DNA of 20,080 nt. Origin: Candidatus Woesearchaeota archaeon (GTDB lineage: Archaea > Nanobdellota > Nanobdellia > SCGC-AAA011-G17 > JACPNG01). How positions within the stretch are numbered: the first letter of the stretch is position 1; every line of letters begins with the position of its first letter. Below are positions 6,338-13,868 of this stretch, piece after piece. The notes below the pieces were generated by a model. The model saw only the letters and a list, made by a program, of their open reading frames with translations, made no database searches and had not been told where the DNA came from. A program made the translations under genes and the position numbers. The DNA lies in the NCBI GenBank assembly GCA_017609845.1, contig JAFCDD010000026.1, positions 1 through 20,080 of the forward strand, written 5' to 3'.

Positions 6338-7591
6338 GATGATAGTCAGTTTGAGAATATTGAACAAAAAGTTGAAAGCATGATTTCTCCCATACTTATT
6401 ACTAGATATGCTAGAGCTAAAGGAGATTATATAGCTAGCAGGGTGAAGAAGATTTGCAAAGGTTTAGATTTACCAACTTATGAAATCGCATTTTATCTTT
6501 TATCAACGAAAGAGGAAGCAAAAAGAGGCAGACCAGTTATTAGGGACATATATATTGCTCAAGAACAGGAAGTGTGGCCTGATTATTGTGCTATTTCTGG
6601 AGAAGGAGATATTATGTCTATTAGAGACATAAGAGATAATTTGGATAAAAGAATTGTGGGATGGGGACATTCTCATGGAGATATTCCTGTATGTTTTTCT
6701 TCTAGAGATAGAAGAACCTTTGATAATTTTCTTGTAGATTATGGAATGTTTATTGATGCAGAGTTTGATAAATCAACCAAAGAGAAGTCAATTAGTTTTA
6801 TAGAACATAAAGGAAAAAAATGCATACGGGTTGGAGATGATAAAAGTTTCCTTATACATTCTAATCTTTTTAATTTGTTTAGTTTACCTGATGTTGAAAG
6901 ATTTGGTTTTAGTGTGATTGAACATAGTGAGGTAAATGTGCAATATACTTATGCCATGGTGTTTAATGCAGTTAATCAAACCCCTTACACTATGGTTATT
7001 TATGGAATTGGAGATGAAACAAGAATCATAGAAAATATGCCCTTTGAGGAAGTTGATGATGGAACAAAAATTAGATTTGATGGGAAATCCATTGATGCTG
7101 CAATTAGGGAAAGAGTTGTACAAATAAGGGAAAGATCAGATTCGATAAGATCTAAAATGGATAAGGATTATGAAGATTTAAGAAGGTTAATTGATGAATC
7201 TATAGAAATTATTGATTCTAATTTTGTTGTTGGTGATGGAAAGTCACATTATTCTCCATTAAAGACAGTTCGTGATAGGTTAAAATCTGCTGAAGAGATA
7301 AAGGACAATTTTCTTGATGGACAGTTTCTCCAAGAAGAAGCAGAAGAAATTTATAGAAGAATTGATGAGGACATAAAGGATTTGGCCGGACATCTATTAG
7401 GTAAAAGAGCCTATCTTGATATGATATTGAAATCAATAAACAAAAAAGAGGCAACAGCCCCATCCATTTCTCTTCCTTTGTTAGGAATTAGATCTAGAAA
7501 TTGGAAAGCTAGAAAGGAGGCATGTGAATATTTGATACAATTTGTTGATAGTTATCATCCAGATATTCATGGGAAAAAAGATGGCACTTAG
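6335..7591 (+). CDS. JAMM/JAB-domain metallopeptidase 1 (Ubl-specific isopeptidase/processing enzyme)
   Basis: A 418-residue protein with an N-terminal JAMM zinc peptidase domain and a helical C-terminal extension. The complete motif is present: Glu50 in YEIAFYLLS, then His112-Ser-His114-x7-Ser122-x2-Asp125. JAMM enzymes cut ubiquitin-like proteins after Gly-Gly, either from a precursor tail or from a conjugate. Residues from about 260 on are charged helices, probably a coiled coil for partner binding. The start is placed at ATG 6335, preceded by AAAGGAGG in the duplicated leader (AGGAGG ends 16 bp before); TTG 6308 would be an alternative. The 3' end overlaps the E1 start by 11 bases. A second JAMM gene at 9139 shares a 95-base identical core. 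Confidence 0.88.
   Translation: MDDSQFENIEQKVESMISPILITRYARAKGDYIASRVKKICKGLDLPTYEIAFYLLSTKEEAKRGRPVIRDIYIAQEQEVWPDYCAISGEGDIMSIRDIRDNLDKRIVGWGHSHGDIPVCFSSRDRRTFDNFLVDYGMFIDAEFDKSTKEKSISFIEHKGKKCIRVGDDKSFLIHSNLFNLFSLPDVERFGFSVIEHSEVNVQYTYAMVFNAVNQTPYTMVIYGIGDETRIIENMPFEEVDDGTKIRFDGKSIDAAIRERVVQIRERSDSIRSKMDKDYEDLRRLIDESIEIIDSNFVVGDGKSHYSPLKTVRDRLKSAEEIKDNFLDGQFLQEEAEEIYRRIDEDIKDLAGHLLGKRAYLDMILKSINKKEATAPSISLPLLGIRSRNWKARKEACEYLIQFVDSYHPDIHGKKDGT
6585..6679 (+). repeat. 95-bp perfect match to the JAMM2 gene (copy 1)
   Basis: By direct comparison every base matches 9521-9615. It encodes the stretch from Cys-Ala-Ile-Ser-Gly-Glu to the catalytic His-Ser-His-Gly. Flanking codons are much more divergent, although a 27-base match (encoding NFLVDYGMF) follows soon after. 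Confidence 0.92.
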
Positions 7592-9050
7592 TAGAGTAAT
7601 CCCTGAAATGTATATATGTAATAGTGAGGCTTTTGGAGAAGGAGAACTTGGCAGGGAAAGACAGGAGAGAGTGTCTAACCTCCGGGTTGCTGTAGTTGGT
7701 AATGGTTTACTTGGTCAAATGATTCTTGGTTGTATGTATGGATTGGGGGTTGGTAATGTTTATTTTTTTGATGATTCTCAGTCAATATGTAGAAAGGAGG
7801 GATGGTTTTTATATGGCCATACACAGAAGATTATAGGGAAAAAAAAGAGTGAATTGGTTGCTGAGGCATTACATCAGATAAATCCAACTGTTAGAGAGGA
7901 AGGAAGACATGGTAGATTTACTGAGGCCTTTATATACAAATTTAATCCAAATATACTGATAGATGCTACAAACGATCCTTTGTCAAAAGGAAGAGTTTTA
8001 GGTTATGCCTTGAGTTCTAGTAGTAATGTTGTTCCTGTTATATCTGTTGCTTCTGATGATAGTAAAGGAGCCATAACTTGTTATTGGCCCAAGAATCTGA
8101 ATAGGAGAATTAAAAGTTTAAAAGAAGAACCAGATTTAGAATCTATTTTGCATAGAGAATTTGAATATAAAGAACAGGGTAGTTTTACTAGTGGCATTAT
8201 TGCCGGTTTAACTACAGAAGAAGTGAGGAAATTTGCATTTCAATATGGTGATGAGGATAGGAAATTGGAAAGTAATCGTAGGTTGGTATATAATCTTTAT
8301 TCTGATACTAGAAGAGGAATGAGAAGTAATCTTAAACCTAATCCGATTCCCAGATATAGGAAAAAGAGAGTTCTTGTTGTTGGTGCAGGAGCATTAGGTA
8401 ATTGGGCATCTGTTTATTTATCTCAGTTAGGTATTGGTCAAGTGGATTTTGTTGATTTTGATAAAGCAGAAATAAGAAATTTGAATAGACAGATTCAATT
8501 AAGAGGAAGGATTGGAGAGAAAAAAGCTCAAATCTTAAGTGAGAGGATAAGGGAAATTGATCCTTATGTGAAAAGCAGATCTTTTGATGGTAAATTGTGC
8601 TATGATCTTTCAGATGATGATGTTAGTTCTGGAATAAGAAGGATAAGGGGACAATTTCTGCGTAGGGAAAATTATGATGTAATCCTTGGGTGTGTTGACA
8701 ATAAAGAAGCAAGAATTTGGTTAAATGAGTTTGCGATAAGACATCGGGTCCCTTATATTGATGGTGGCACCCATCCTAAGGAGGGCCAGTTAGCCGTTTA
8801 TCTTCCCGGAATAACTAGTCCGGTTGGAGAGCAATTAGATTTAGATTCTTTTCCTGATGGAGGGACTTCGTGTGTTGACCATTTAAACCCCAGTGTTGTT
8901 ATGTCTAATGCTATTATTGCTGCAGGAATGGTCGGGGAATTATTACATATCTTTGACTATGGTTTGAATGAAAAACCACTTGATGGTCCTTTTAGTTATA
9001 GTACTAGTTTGCCTGGAAGATTCTATGTTGAAAAGAGGATTGCTAGATAG
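7581..9050 (+). CDS. E1-like Ubl-activating enzyme with two ThiF-type Rossmann halves
   Basis: A 489-residue E1-like protein. The N-terminal half has a Rossmann start VAVVGNGLLG and keeps GKKKSE but lacks the NLNRQ signature, so it is probably inactive. The C-terminal half has VVGAGALG (the Gly-x-Gly from about residue 267), VDFDKAEIRNLNRQ with the ATP-binding Asp and the Arg finger, GEKKA, and GCVDNKEARIWLN. It therefore looks able to adenylate a Ubl C-terminus. Cys431 in GTSCVDH is the best candidate for the thioester Cys. There is no CxxC zinc site and no added ubiquitin-fold domain. The order inactive-active matches eukaryotic UBA1. ATG 7581 overlaps the JAMM1 stop; ATG 7569 is possible. 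It is the last gene of the Ubl operon. Confidence 0.87.
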   Translation: MALSRVIPEMYICNSEAFGEGELGRERQERVSNLRVAVVGNGLLGQMILGCMYGLGVGNVYFFDDSQSICRKEGWFLYGHTQKIIGKKKSELVAEALHQINPTVREEGRHGRFTEAFIYKFNPNILIDATNDPLSKGRVLGYALSSSSNVVPVISVASDDSKGAITCYWPKNLNRRIKSLKEEPDLESILHREFEYKEQGSFTSGIIAGLTTEEVRKFAFQYGDEDRKLESNRRLVYNLYSDTRRGMRSNLKPNPIPRYRKKRVLVVGAGALGNWASVYLSQLGIGQVDFVDFDKAEIRNLNRQIQLRGRIGEKKAQILSERIREIDPYVKSRSFDGKLCYDLSDDDVSSGIRRIRGQFLRRENYDVILGCVDNKEARIWLNEFAIRHRVPYIDGGTHPKEGQLAVYLPGITSPVGEQLDLDSFPDGGTSCVDHLNPSVVMSNAIIAAGMVGELLHIFDYGLNEKPLDGPFSYSTSLPGRFYVEKRIAR

Positions 9051-9051
9051 T

Positions 9052-9101
9052 TTCGTAATATTTTCGGAAATTTCGAAAAGGATACAAGAATCTTTTATAA
9101 A
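9052..9101 (+). promoter_or_regulatory. island operator and TATA box, copy 3 (JAMM2)
   Basis: There are three TTTCG boxes, with CG at 9054, 9065 and 9074 (11 and 9 bp apart). TTATAAA follows at 9095-9101, with TATAAA starting 22 bp after the last CG. The element lies directly after the E1 stop codon, so JAMM2 has its own promoter. Confidence 0.6.
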
Positions 9102-9138
9102 AGTTAAAAAAGAATAAAAAAAGTTAAATTTTTAGAAG

Positions 9139-10581
9139 ATGTTAGCTTTACCTGTATTGGAAAGACATTATGTTGATTTATGTACCCCCTTTAGTTATTT
9201 TGATTTTCATAGTGAAGAGCATTTTCATAGGATGAGGGAAATAGCACAACGAAAAATTAGAAAGAAACTTTGGGGAGAGCATAATAATAATATAAGAAGA
9301 GACATTGATTCTATAATGAATAAAGGTTTGTCTATAACAAGAGGGGCTTACGAGAAATTAGAACACATTATTTCACAATTTAGTGATCTGACTGAAAGAG
9401 CAAATGGTAAGAGTTATGAACTTTCTTTTTATCTTTTAGCAGATAAGGGAGAAACTGGTTTGGGTGATACTATTATTAGTGATGTTTATATAGCGCAAGA
9501 TCAGGAGGTGTTAGCAGGTAATTGTGCTATTTCTGGAGAAGGAGATATTATGTCTATTAGAGACATAAGAGATAATTTGGATAAAAGAATTGTGGGATGG
9601 GGACATTCTCATGGAAATAATCCCGTGTTTTTTTCTTCTAGAGATGTTAGAACTTTTTTGAATTTTCTTGTAGATTATGGAATGTTTGGAAATTTAGGAT
9701 TTGAACATTATGGTCATTCACATGATTATACTATTGAGCACACTTTTGGTTTAGTTGTTAATGCCCAAAATGAAGACCCCTTAGTTGTTTTAAATATCTC
9801 TTATCCCCAATATGCTGTTGATGATAAGGGGGTTGTTAGTTTTGGTAATAGAACTGAAAGATTTGAAGGTATGAGACTAAATTTGATTGAAGATGAGTTT
9901 TGCAGTCCTTGTGATGAAGAGAAAGAAGAAATTTCTGATCAGCTTAAAAACAGAGTTAGATTAATGGATGAAGATAAACGTTTGATGGAATATTTTGTTG
10001 ATGAGGATATTATTTCTAGTGAGGACGAATTACCAATTGGAGATCATTCTGAAGTTAAAGAAAAAATTTATGAGTTTCCTGTTAAAGAAGAAAGTTTTAG
10101 TAGGGATGATTACGTGCCTTTAAGCGAAAGACTCACTGAACTTGAATTACAATACAATGATTTGTTAAATGACTATCATCAATTGGAAGAAAGAGTTGCT
10201 TATCTTGGAATGCAGCCAATAGATAGAAGTCTAAGTTATTCTTCTGGTATGAGGCAATATTATACAAGATTAATGACATCTGAGAATAAAGAAGAACAAT
10301 TATTAGGAAAGATATCAAAGATTATGGCTGGCCAATATAGGTCTAATTTAGAAAACATAAGTGAAGGAAATTATGAAGAAGATAGTGGTGAAACCAGAAT
10401 ATGGTTCTGGGAAGACAGACTTAGAGCGATAGAAGAAATATATCTCCAGAATAAAGATGTGATTTCTGGTTTTAATAATGGTTTGATTGAAAGGTTAAAT
10501 GAAATTTTGATGAGTAATCGTTATTTGAGAAGAAAACATCCGGATAAACTTGATAGGATAATGGAAATCTTTTCTGGATAG
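9139..10581 (+). CDS. JAMM/JAB-domain metallopeptidase 2
   Basis: A 480-residue paralogue of the JAMM1 protein with an extra 45-residue N-terminus. The motif is complete: Glu94 in YELSFYLLA, then His156-Ser-His158-x7-Ser166-x2-Asp169. After the catalytic domain come an acidic linker (about 255-330) with CSPC, then charged helices (about 330-480) likely to form a coiled coil. Two JAMM enzymes in one locus could split the jobs: precursor processing by one and deconjugation by the other (inference). ATG 9139 is the first ATG after the TATA box, with only a weak SD (AGAAG). It has its own operator-promoter, shared in design with the Ubl operon. Confidence 0.87.
   Translation: MLALPVLERHYVDLCTPFSYFDFHSEEHFHRMREIAQRKIRKKLWGEHNNNIRRDIDSIMNKGLSITRGAYEKLEHIISQFSDLTERANGKSYELSFYLLADKGETGLGDTIISDVYIAQDQEVLAGNCAISGEGDIMSIRDIRDNLDKRIVGWGHSHGNNPVFFSSRDVRTFLNFLVDYGMFGNLGFEHYGHSHDYTIEHTFGLVVNAQNEDPLVVLNISYPQYAVDDKGVVSFGNRTERFEGMRLNLIEDEFCSPCDEEKEEISDQLKNRVRLMDEDKRLMEYFVDEDIISSEDELPIGDHSEVKEKIYEFPVKEESFSRDDYVPLSERLTELELQYNDLLNDYHQLEERVAYLGMQPIDRSLSYSSGMRQYYTRLMTSENKEEQLLGKISKIMAGQYRSNLENISEGNYEEDSGETRIWFWEDRLRAIEEIYLQNKDVISGFNNGLIERLNEILMSNRYLRRKHPDKLDRIMEIFSG
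9521..9615 (+). repeat. 95-bp perfect match to the JAMM1 gene (copy 2)
   Basis: Partner of 6585-6679. Conservation at the DNA level, including silent positions, exceeds that of the rest of the two genes, which points to recent gene conversion. Confidence 0.92.
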
Positions 10582-10583
10582 TG

Positions 10584-10625
10584 TTTTCGGAAAATTTTCG
10601 AAAACATTTATGAAATTTTTTTAAA
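10584..10625 (+). promoter_or_regulatory. island operator and TATA-like box, copy 4
   Basis: The boxes TTTTCGGAAAA and TTTTCGAAAA have CG at 10588 and 10599 (11 bp apart). The T-rich box TTTAAA begins at 10620, 21 bp after the second CG. The predicted start of transcription is near 10646, just before the SD GGAG (10648-10651) of the 58-aa ORF. Confidence 0.57.
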
Positions 10626-10659
10626 TCTATTTATTTTTTATTTTTGTGGAGAATTAAAA

Positions 10660-10836
10660 ATGGAAACTAATCTTGAAGAAGTAATTTCTCAATCAGAAAT
10701 ACATAGGAGAGAAAGAATTTCTTATGAGTTTCCTTTAGATAGTTGTGTTTTTGTTAGTTATTTTATATCAAATTTGAGTGATAAACGTTTAGTTGAAGCA
10801 TTAGAAAAAGATGTTGATTTCTTTAATTTGTTTTAG
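10660..10836 (+). CDS. small acidic ORF, 58 aa
   Basis: A short reading frame from ATG 10660 to TAG 10836, with GGAG eight bases before the ATG and an island operator upstream, which supports real translation. The product begins METNLEEVIS and ends in DFFNLF. It is mixed helical with no motif I recognise. The next ATG follows two bases after the stop in another frame. It may be an independent small protein, or the front piece of the following coiled-coil gene separated by an older frameshift; I cannot decide. Confidence 0.5.
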   Translation: METNLEEVISQSEIHRRERISYEFPLDSCVFVSYFISNLSDKRLVEALEKDVDFFNLF

Positions 10837-10838
10837 CT

Positions 10839-11084
10839 ATGGATTATTATCTTAGATTTGGTGGGAGTGTTTTGGATGCCAACAAGTTTATTGGGTTGGA
10901 TGTGGAGAGAGTTATTGATTCTTTCTCTGGGTTTGTTAAAGACAAAGATCCTGAAAATTGTGGGAGAAATAGTGATAGAAATTTTGGTGTTCCAGGGGTT
11001 GAATCTGAGATAGCATCTTCTGTTTATCTGGATATGATTGAGAATGGAGATTCTATTAGTTTAATAAGAAATGCATTCTATTAG
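10839..11084 (+). CDS. N-terminal part (81 aa) of a coiled-coil protein gene split by a 25-bp duplication
   Basis: This frame opens at ATG 10839 and stops at TAG 11082-11084, inside the second copy of a 25-base tandem repeat. Its last sensible residues, DSISLIRNA, recur at the start of the next ORF. Removing one repeat copy joins both frames into one 583-residue protein. If the split is real, this piece is a stand-alone 81-residue protein. It contains no recognisable domain. Confidence 0.55.
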   Translation: MDYYLRFGGSVLDANKFIGLDVERVIDSFSGFVKDKDPENCGRNSDRNFGVPGVESEIASSVYLDMIENGDSISLIRNAFY

Positions 11085-11099
11085 TTTAATAAGAAATGC
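11050..11099 (+). repeat. 25-bp perfect tandem duplication causing a frameshift
   Basis: Bases 11050-11074 and 11075-11099 are identical (25 bases each, so not a multiple of three). The junction creates both ATG 11071 and the stop TAG 11082, so the two halves of the gene overlap by 14 bases. Confidence 0.93.
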
Positions 11100-12615
11100 C
11101 GAAAATATGGATGATCTAAAAGCAATAGTAATGGTAGATAGAATGATTCCCCATTTAAGACATGAAAATATCGAAGAAGTCATTAATTCTTATTCAAGAC
11201 CAGAACAAATTTTCCTTGCTTTATCAAAAATAAAGTATGATGAGAGAAGGCTTAAGGGAATCGACGATCAAATGGATGATATTCAAAATGTTTCTAGGGA
11301 GGTAATGAGAATTATTGATACCGGCCCTTCAAGAAGTAATGCGAAAAAACTCCTTGGAATAATGGAAAATTATAAAAAAATTGGAGGAGATTTTAGAGAG
11401 TTTATAGGGGGCGGCAATTATAGGAACACCGTTGGAATGTTTTTTGAAATTCAAGATAGGATGTTTAATTTAATACAAGAGTATATCAATGAAAATACAA
11501 TTAATGTGTTGGATTCTATAGATTATGATTTTGACCTTTCTGGAGACTTTGAGGAAGATGTTAAGACTGCTAGAAGGAATTTGAAATTATTTAAAGTTGT
11601 TAAAAAGAGGTATAATTGGTTTAATAGAGATAAAAGAGAATTAGATAATGTTGATGAAGTAATAAATAGAAGATTGAGTTATTTTTCTGAGGTAAAACGT
11701 CAAAGGAAAAAGATTAATTCTTATGGAAATGAAATTAGAAATTATCTTAAATCTATTGAGGATTTATCTTTTGATAACATCTCTAGGGAACAAGTTTCGA
11801 GATTAATAGAGAGTAAAAAAAGATTTTCTTGTTTTAGAAGTGAGCTTGAAGATTTTAGAGATGATGTTTATTTGGGAGATTCAACAGGAAATTTGGAAAA
11901 TTTGGTTATAGAAACAGATTCTGCAATAGATGATAAAATAGATCAACTTGTTTTTGAAGCAAGAGAAACTATTGGAAGTTTAGATCCCAATTTTGATAGT
12001 ACTGGTTCAATTAGTGAAGATTTGAGAGAGATTAGAAAACAGATGGAAACTTATGAAAGGGTTGTTACCTTGTATGAATCCTTAGGGAGAGATATTGTGG
12101 AATTTGATGAAAAGAAAGATGAGATTTTAATTCATTTAAAAAAATATGATAGTATCTATAAAAGATGGAAAATTATACTCAAAGATAAATCTGTTTTCTT
12201 AGAATACCTTCCTACAGTAAAGGAACATTTTGAAGGAGAAATTACTCAGGAAAGTGTTAATTGGCTTGTAAAGATTAGAGATTATTTAAAAAAATTCAAT
12301 GGAATTTATCAAGGATACTCTGATTATTCTCCTCTGGTTTTTTATGATGAAATTAGAAGTTCTATAGGAGAGGTTAAAGAAATTATAGAAAGAACCGAAG
12401 AGGGTATTTCGAAGCTTATTGACCAAAGAATTGAATCAAATAGGACATTTATTGATTTAACTGAATTTCAACTAAGGGAATATAATGACAGAGGGTATTT
12501 TAGAAAAATAGTGGGAGCTTTTAATTTAAGACAACAGTTTAGAGTTAGGAGAATGAGTAAAGATTTAGAATTATATAAAAGAGAATTGGAATTTCTTAGG
12601 GGTTTTAATAATTAA
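11071..12615 (+). CDS. large coiled-coil protein, 514 aa (C-terminal part of a split gene)
   Basis: A long, highly charged and largely helical protein, rich in Glu, Asp, Arg, Lys and Ile with repeated heptad-like blocks. It has no membrane segment, signal peptide or known catalytic motif. The ATG at 11071 arises only at the junction of the 25-bp duplication. The natural start is probably 10839, giving 583 residues in the unduplicated form. With the duplication, translation could re-initiate at 11071 from the overlapping upstream stop. The gene closes the operator-controlled region and converges with an Lrp-like gene, the two stop codons overlapping. A role as scaffold, target or receptor for the Ubl system is only suggested by location. 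Confidence 0.68.
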   Translation: MHSISLIRNAENMDDLKAIVMVDRMIPHLRHENIEEVINSYSRPEQIFLALSKIKYDERRLKGIDDQMDDIQNVSREVMRIIDTGPSRSNAKKLLGIMENYKKIGGDFREFIGGGNYRNTVGMFFEIQDRMFNLIQEYINENTINVLDSIDYDFDLSGDFEEDVKTARRNLKLFKVVKKRYNWFNRDKRELDNVDEVINRRLSYFSEVKRQRKKINSYGNEIRNYLKSIEDLSFDNISREQVSRLIESKKRFSCFRSELEDFRDDVYLGDSTGNLENLVIETDSAIDDKIDQLVFEARETIGSLDPNFDSTGSISEDLREIRKQMETYERVVTLYESLGRDIVEFDEKKDEILIHLKKYDSIYKRWKIILKDKSVFLEYLPTVKEHFEGEITQESVNWLVKIRDYLKKFNGIYQGYSDYSPLVFYDEIRSSIGEVKEIIERTEEGISKLIDQRIESNRTFIDLTEFQLREYNDRGYFRKIVGAFNLRQQFRVRRMSKDLELYKRELEFLRGFNN

Positions 12616-13070
12616 GAATTTATAAGAGATAAATGATCTTGCTTTGTCAGAAAATCCTCTTTTTTTATTTCTTCTATTACATGATGGATTTTTAGTTCTT
12701 CTATTCCAATATTATAAACTTTTTCCTTGAATTCTTCTAATTCTTTCAGATTCTTAAAGATTGCTTCTATTAGAAAACTTTTGTTATTTATTCTGGATAT
12801 GTTGTTAATGCATTGTTTGTTTAATAAGAATGTTTTTAATTTCCTTTTATTGTTTGTTTTTATTATTAGGATAACTCTTGTATTATACCCTACATTATTA
12901 AAGTTGATTAAAGAAATATTTTTTTGGATTGTTGTTTGGTTTAATTTTTTTAATTTGTCTGTTGTTGTGCTTAAAGGGATATTTGCGTTTTTTGAGATTT
13001 CTACTGAACTGTTTCTTGAGTTTTTTCTTAGTTCCAATAAAATTAATAATTCCCTTTGTTTTTTCTTCAT
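12612..13070 (-). CDS. Lrp/AsnC-like transcriptional regulator
   Basis: A 152-residue protein with an N-terminal winged-helix pattern (KQRELLILLELRKNSR, then SSVEISKNANIPLSTTTDKLKKL) and a C-terminal alpha-beta half. The start was set at ATG 13070 because a TATA box (TTATAAAA, 13097-13104 reverse) lies about 27 bp upstream; a longer frame back to 13136 crosses it. Lrp/AsnC proteins are dimeric or octameric DNA-binding regulators, often tuned by amino acids. It is a clear paralogue of the regulator at 15022 (same KEFL/KETFL-like C-terminal pattern). It converges on the island's last gene with a 3-bp stop overlap. Confidence 0.68.
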   Translation of the reverse strand: MKKKQRELLILLELRKNSRNSSVEISKNANIPLSTTTDKLKKLNQTTIQKNISLINFNNVGYNTRVILIIKTNNKRKLKTFLLNKQCINNISRINNKSFLIEAIFKNLKELEEFKEKVYNIGIEELKIHHVIEEIKKEDFLTKQDHLSLINS

Positions 13071-13096
13071 TTTAATATATATTTGCTGGTTTATGC

Positions 13097-13104
13097 TTTT
13101 ATAA
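13097..13104 (-). promoter_or_regulatory. TATA box of the Lrp-like gene
   Basis: TTATAAAA on the minus strand, about 27 bp before ATG 13070, consistent with a leaderless message. A second TTATAAAA further upstream (13155-13162 region) could be an additional promoter. Confidence 0.45.
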
Positions 13105-13169
13105 GGGTTTATGTTTAAAAAAAGGTTAATTTTCAAGAATACTGAAAAAAACTTTTATAAGAGAAGTAT

Positions 13170-13868
13170 TTAAAGAACTTCTTTAATATGAGATTCTGTT
13201 ATTTTTTCTGCTCCTTGAGAGAATGCGAATCTGCAAACTTCCTCACAATTTTTCAATATTGTTCTTGGGTTTTTATCAGATTTTTTATATATTAATTTTA
13301 TCATATCTTCTGGAACAAATTCTAAGTCTCCAATCCTCTTTTTTACCATTCCGATAGCGTCTTCTTCTGTTAATTCTTTTAGTTTTATTACATTGTCATT
13401 TATTATTTCTTTGATGCCATTGTCTAATTTTATCTTTTTATATTCTGGAGCAACAAATACTATGGATTTTATGTTTGTTGAATAATGGTTTAATAGATTT
13501 TTTGAATCTTCTTGTGTTAAATATTGAGCTTCATCTAATAAAAAGATCATATTTTTTGGAGTTGAATCAAATATCTTCTGGAATATGTTTCTTCCTCCTT
13601 TTAGTAATTTATCAAAATCAATATCATTTTCTGATCTATTGCAACTATAGTATACAATTCTTTTTTGTCCGCCAAACCTGTTTATTATCTTTTTTAATAT
13701 TGATGTTTTTCCTTTTCCTATTGCCCCTTCTATGAAGACAACTTCTCCGGAGTCTATTTTTTCTAGAATTATGTCTGTATCGATTCCGAGTAGTTCATTT
13801 GAATATATTGAAGGTTTTATGCTGAAAGGGTTGTTATAAAATCCCAATTCTTTATACCAAAGTTCCAT
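13170..13868 (-). CDS. AAA ATPase (ExeA/Orc-like), 232 aa
   Basis: A P-loop ATPase with Walker A GAIGKGKTS (48-56) and Walker B MIFLLDEAQ (107-115), followed by a short helical lid (LKELTEEDAIGMVKKRI). The N-terminal WYKELGFYNNPFS is a signature shared by ExeA/GspA-type ATPases. Unlike its upstream neighbour it has intact catalytic residues. It starts at 13868 directly after the stop of the preceding gene, so the two are co-transcribed. ExeA-like proteins serve in secretion, transposition or replication; no partner here decides which one applies. The paralogous pair probably forms a mixed complex, perhaps at the membrane through the 75-aa protein upstream (inference). Confidence 0.8.
   Translation of the reverse strand: MELWYKELGFYNNPFSIKPSIYSNELLGIDTDIILEKIDSGEVVFIEGAIGKGKTSILKKIINRFGGQKRIVYYSCNRSENDIDFDKLLKGGRNIFQKIFDSTPKNMIFLLDEAQYLTQEDSKNLLNHYSTNIKSIVFVAPEYKKIKLDNGIKEIINDNVIKLKELTEEDAIGMVKKRIGDLEFVPEDMIKLIYKKSDKNPRTILKNCEEVCRFAFSQGAEKITESHIKEVL

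Noticed and set aside
4069..12615. A RING-type E3 in the island
   Set aside because: The CxxC pairs in the E2 N-terminus (CWEC) and JAMM2 (CSPC) are single and do not form the eight-ligand Cys/His pattern.
13071..13136. Longer N-terminus for the Lrp-like regulator
   Set aside because: It would cross the TATA box at 13097-13104 and is not Lrp-like.
12727..13735. Plus-strand hydrophobic ORFs at 12727-13104 and 13475-13735
   Set aside because: Shadows of the AT-rich minus-strand genes; Phe/Leu-rich composition is typical of antisense frames to Lys/Glu-rich proteins.
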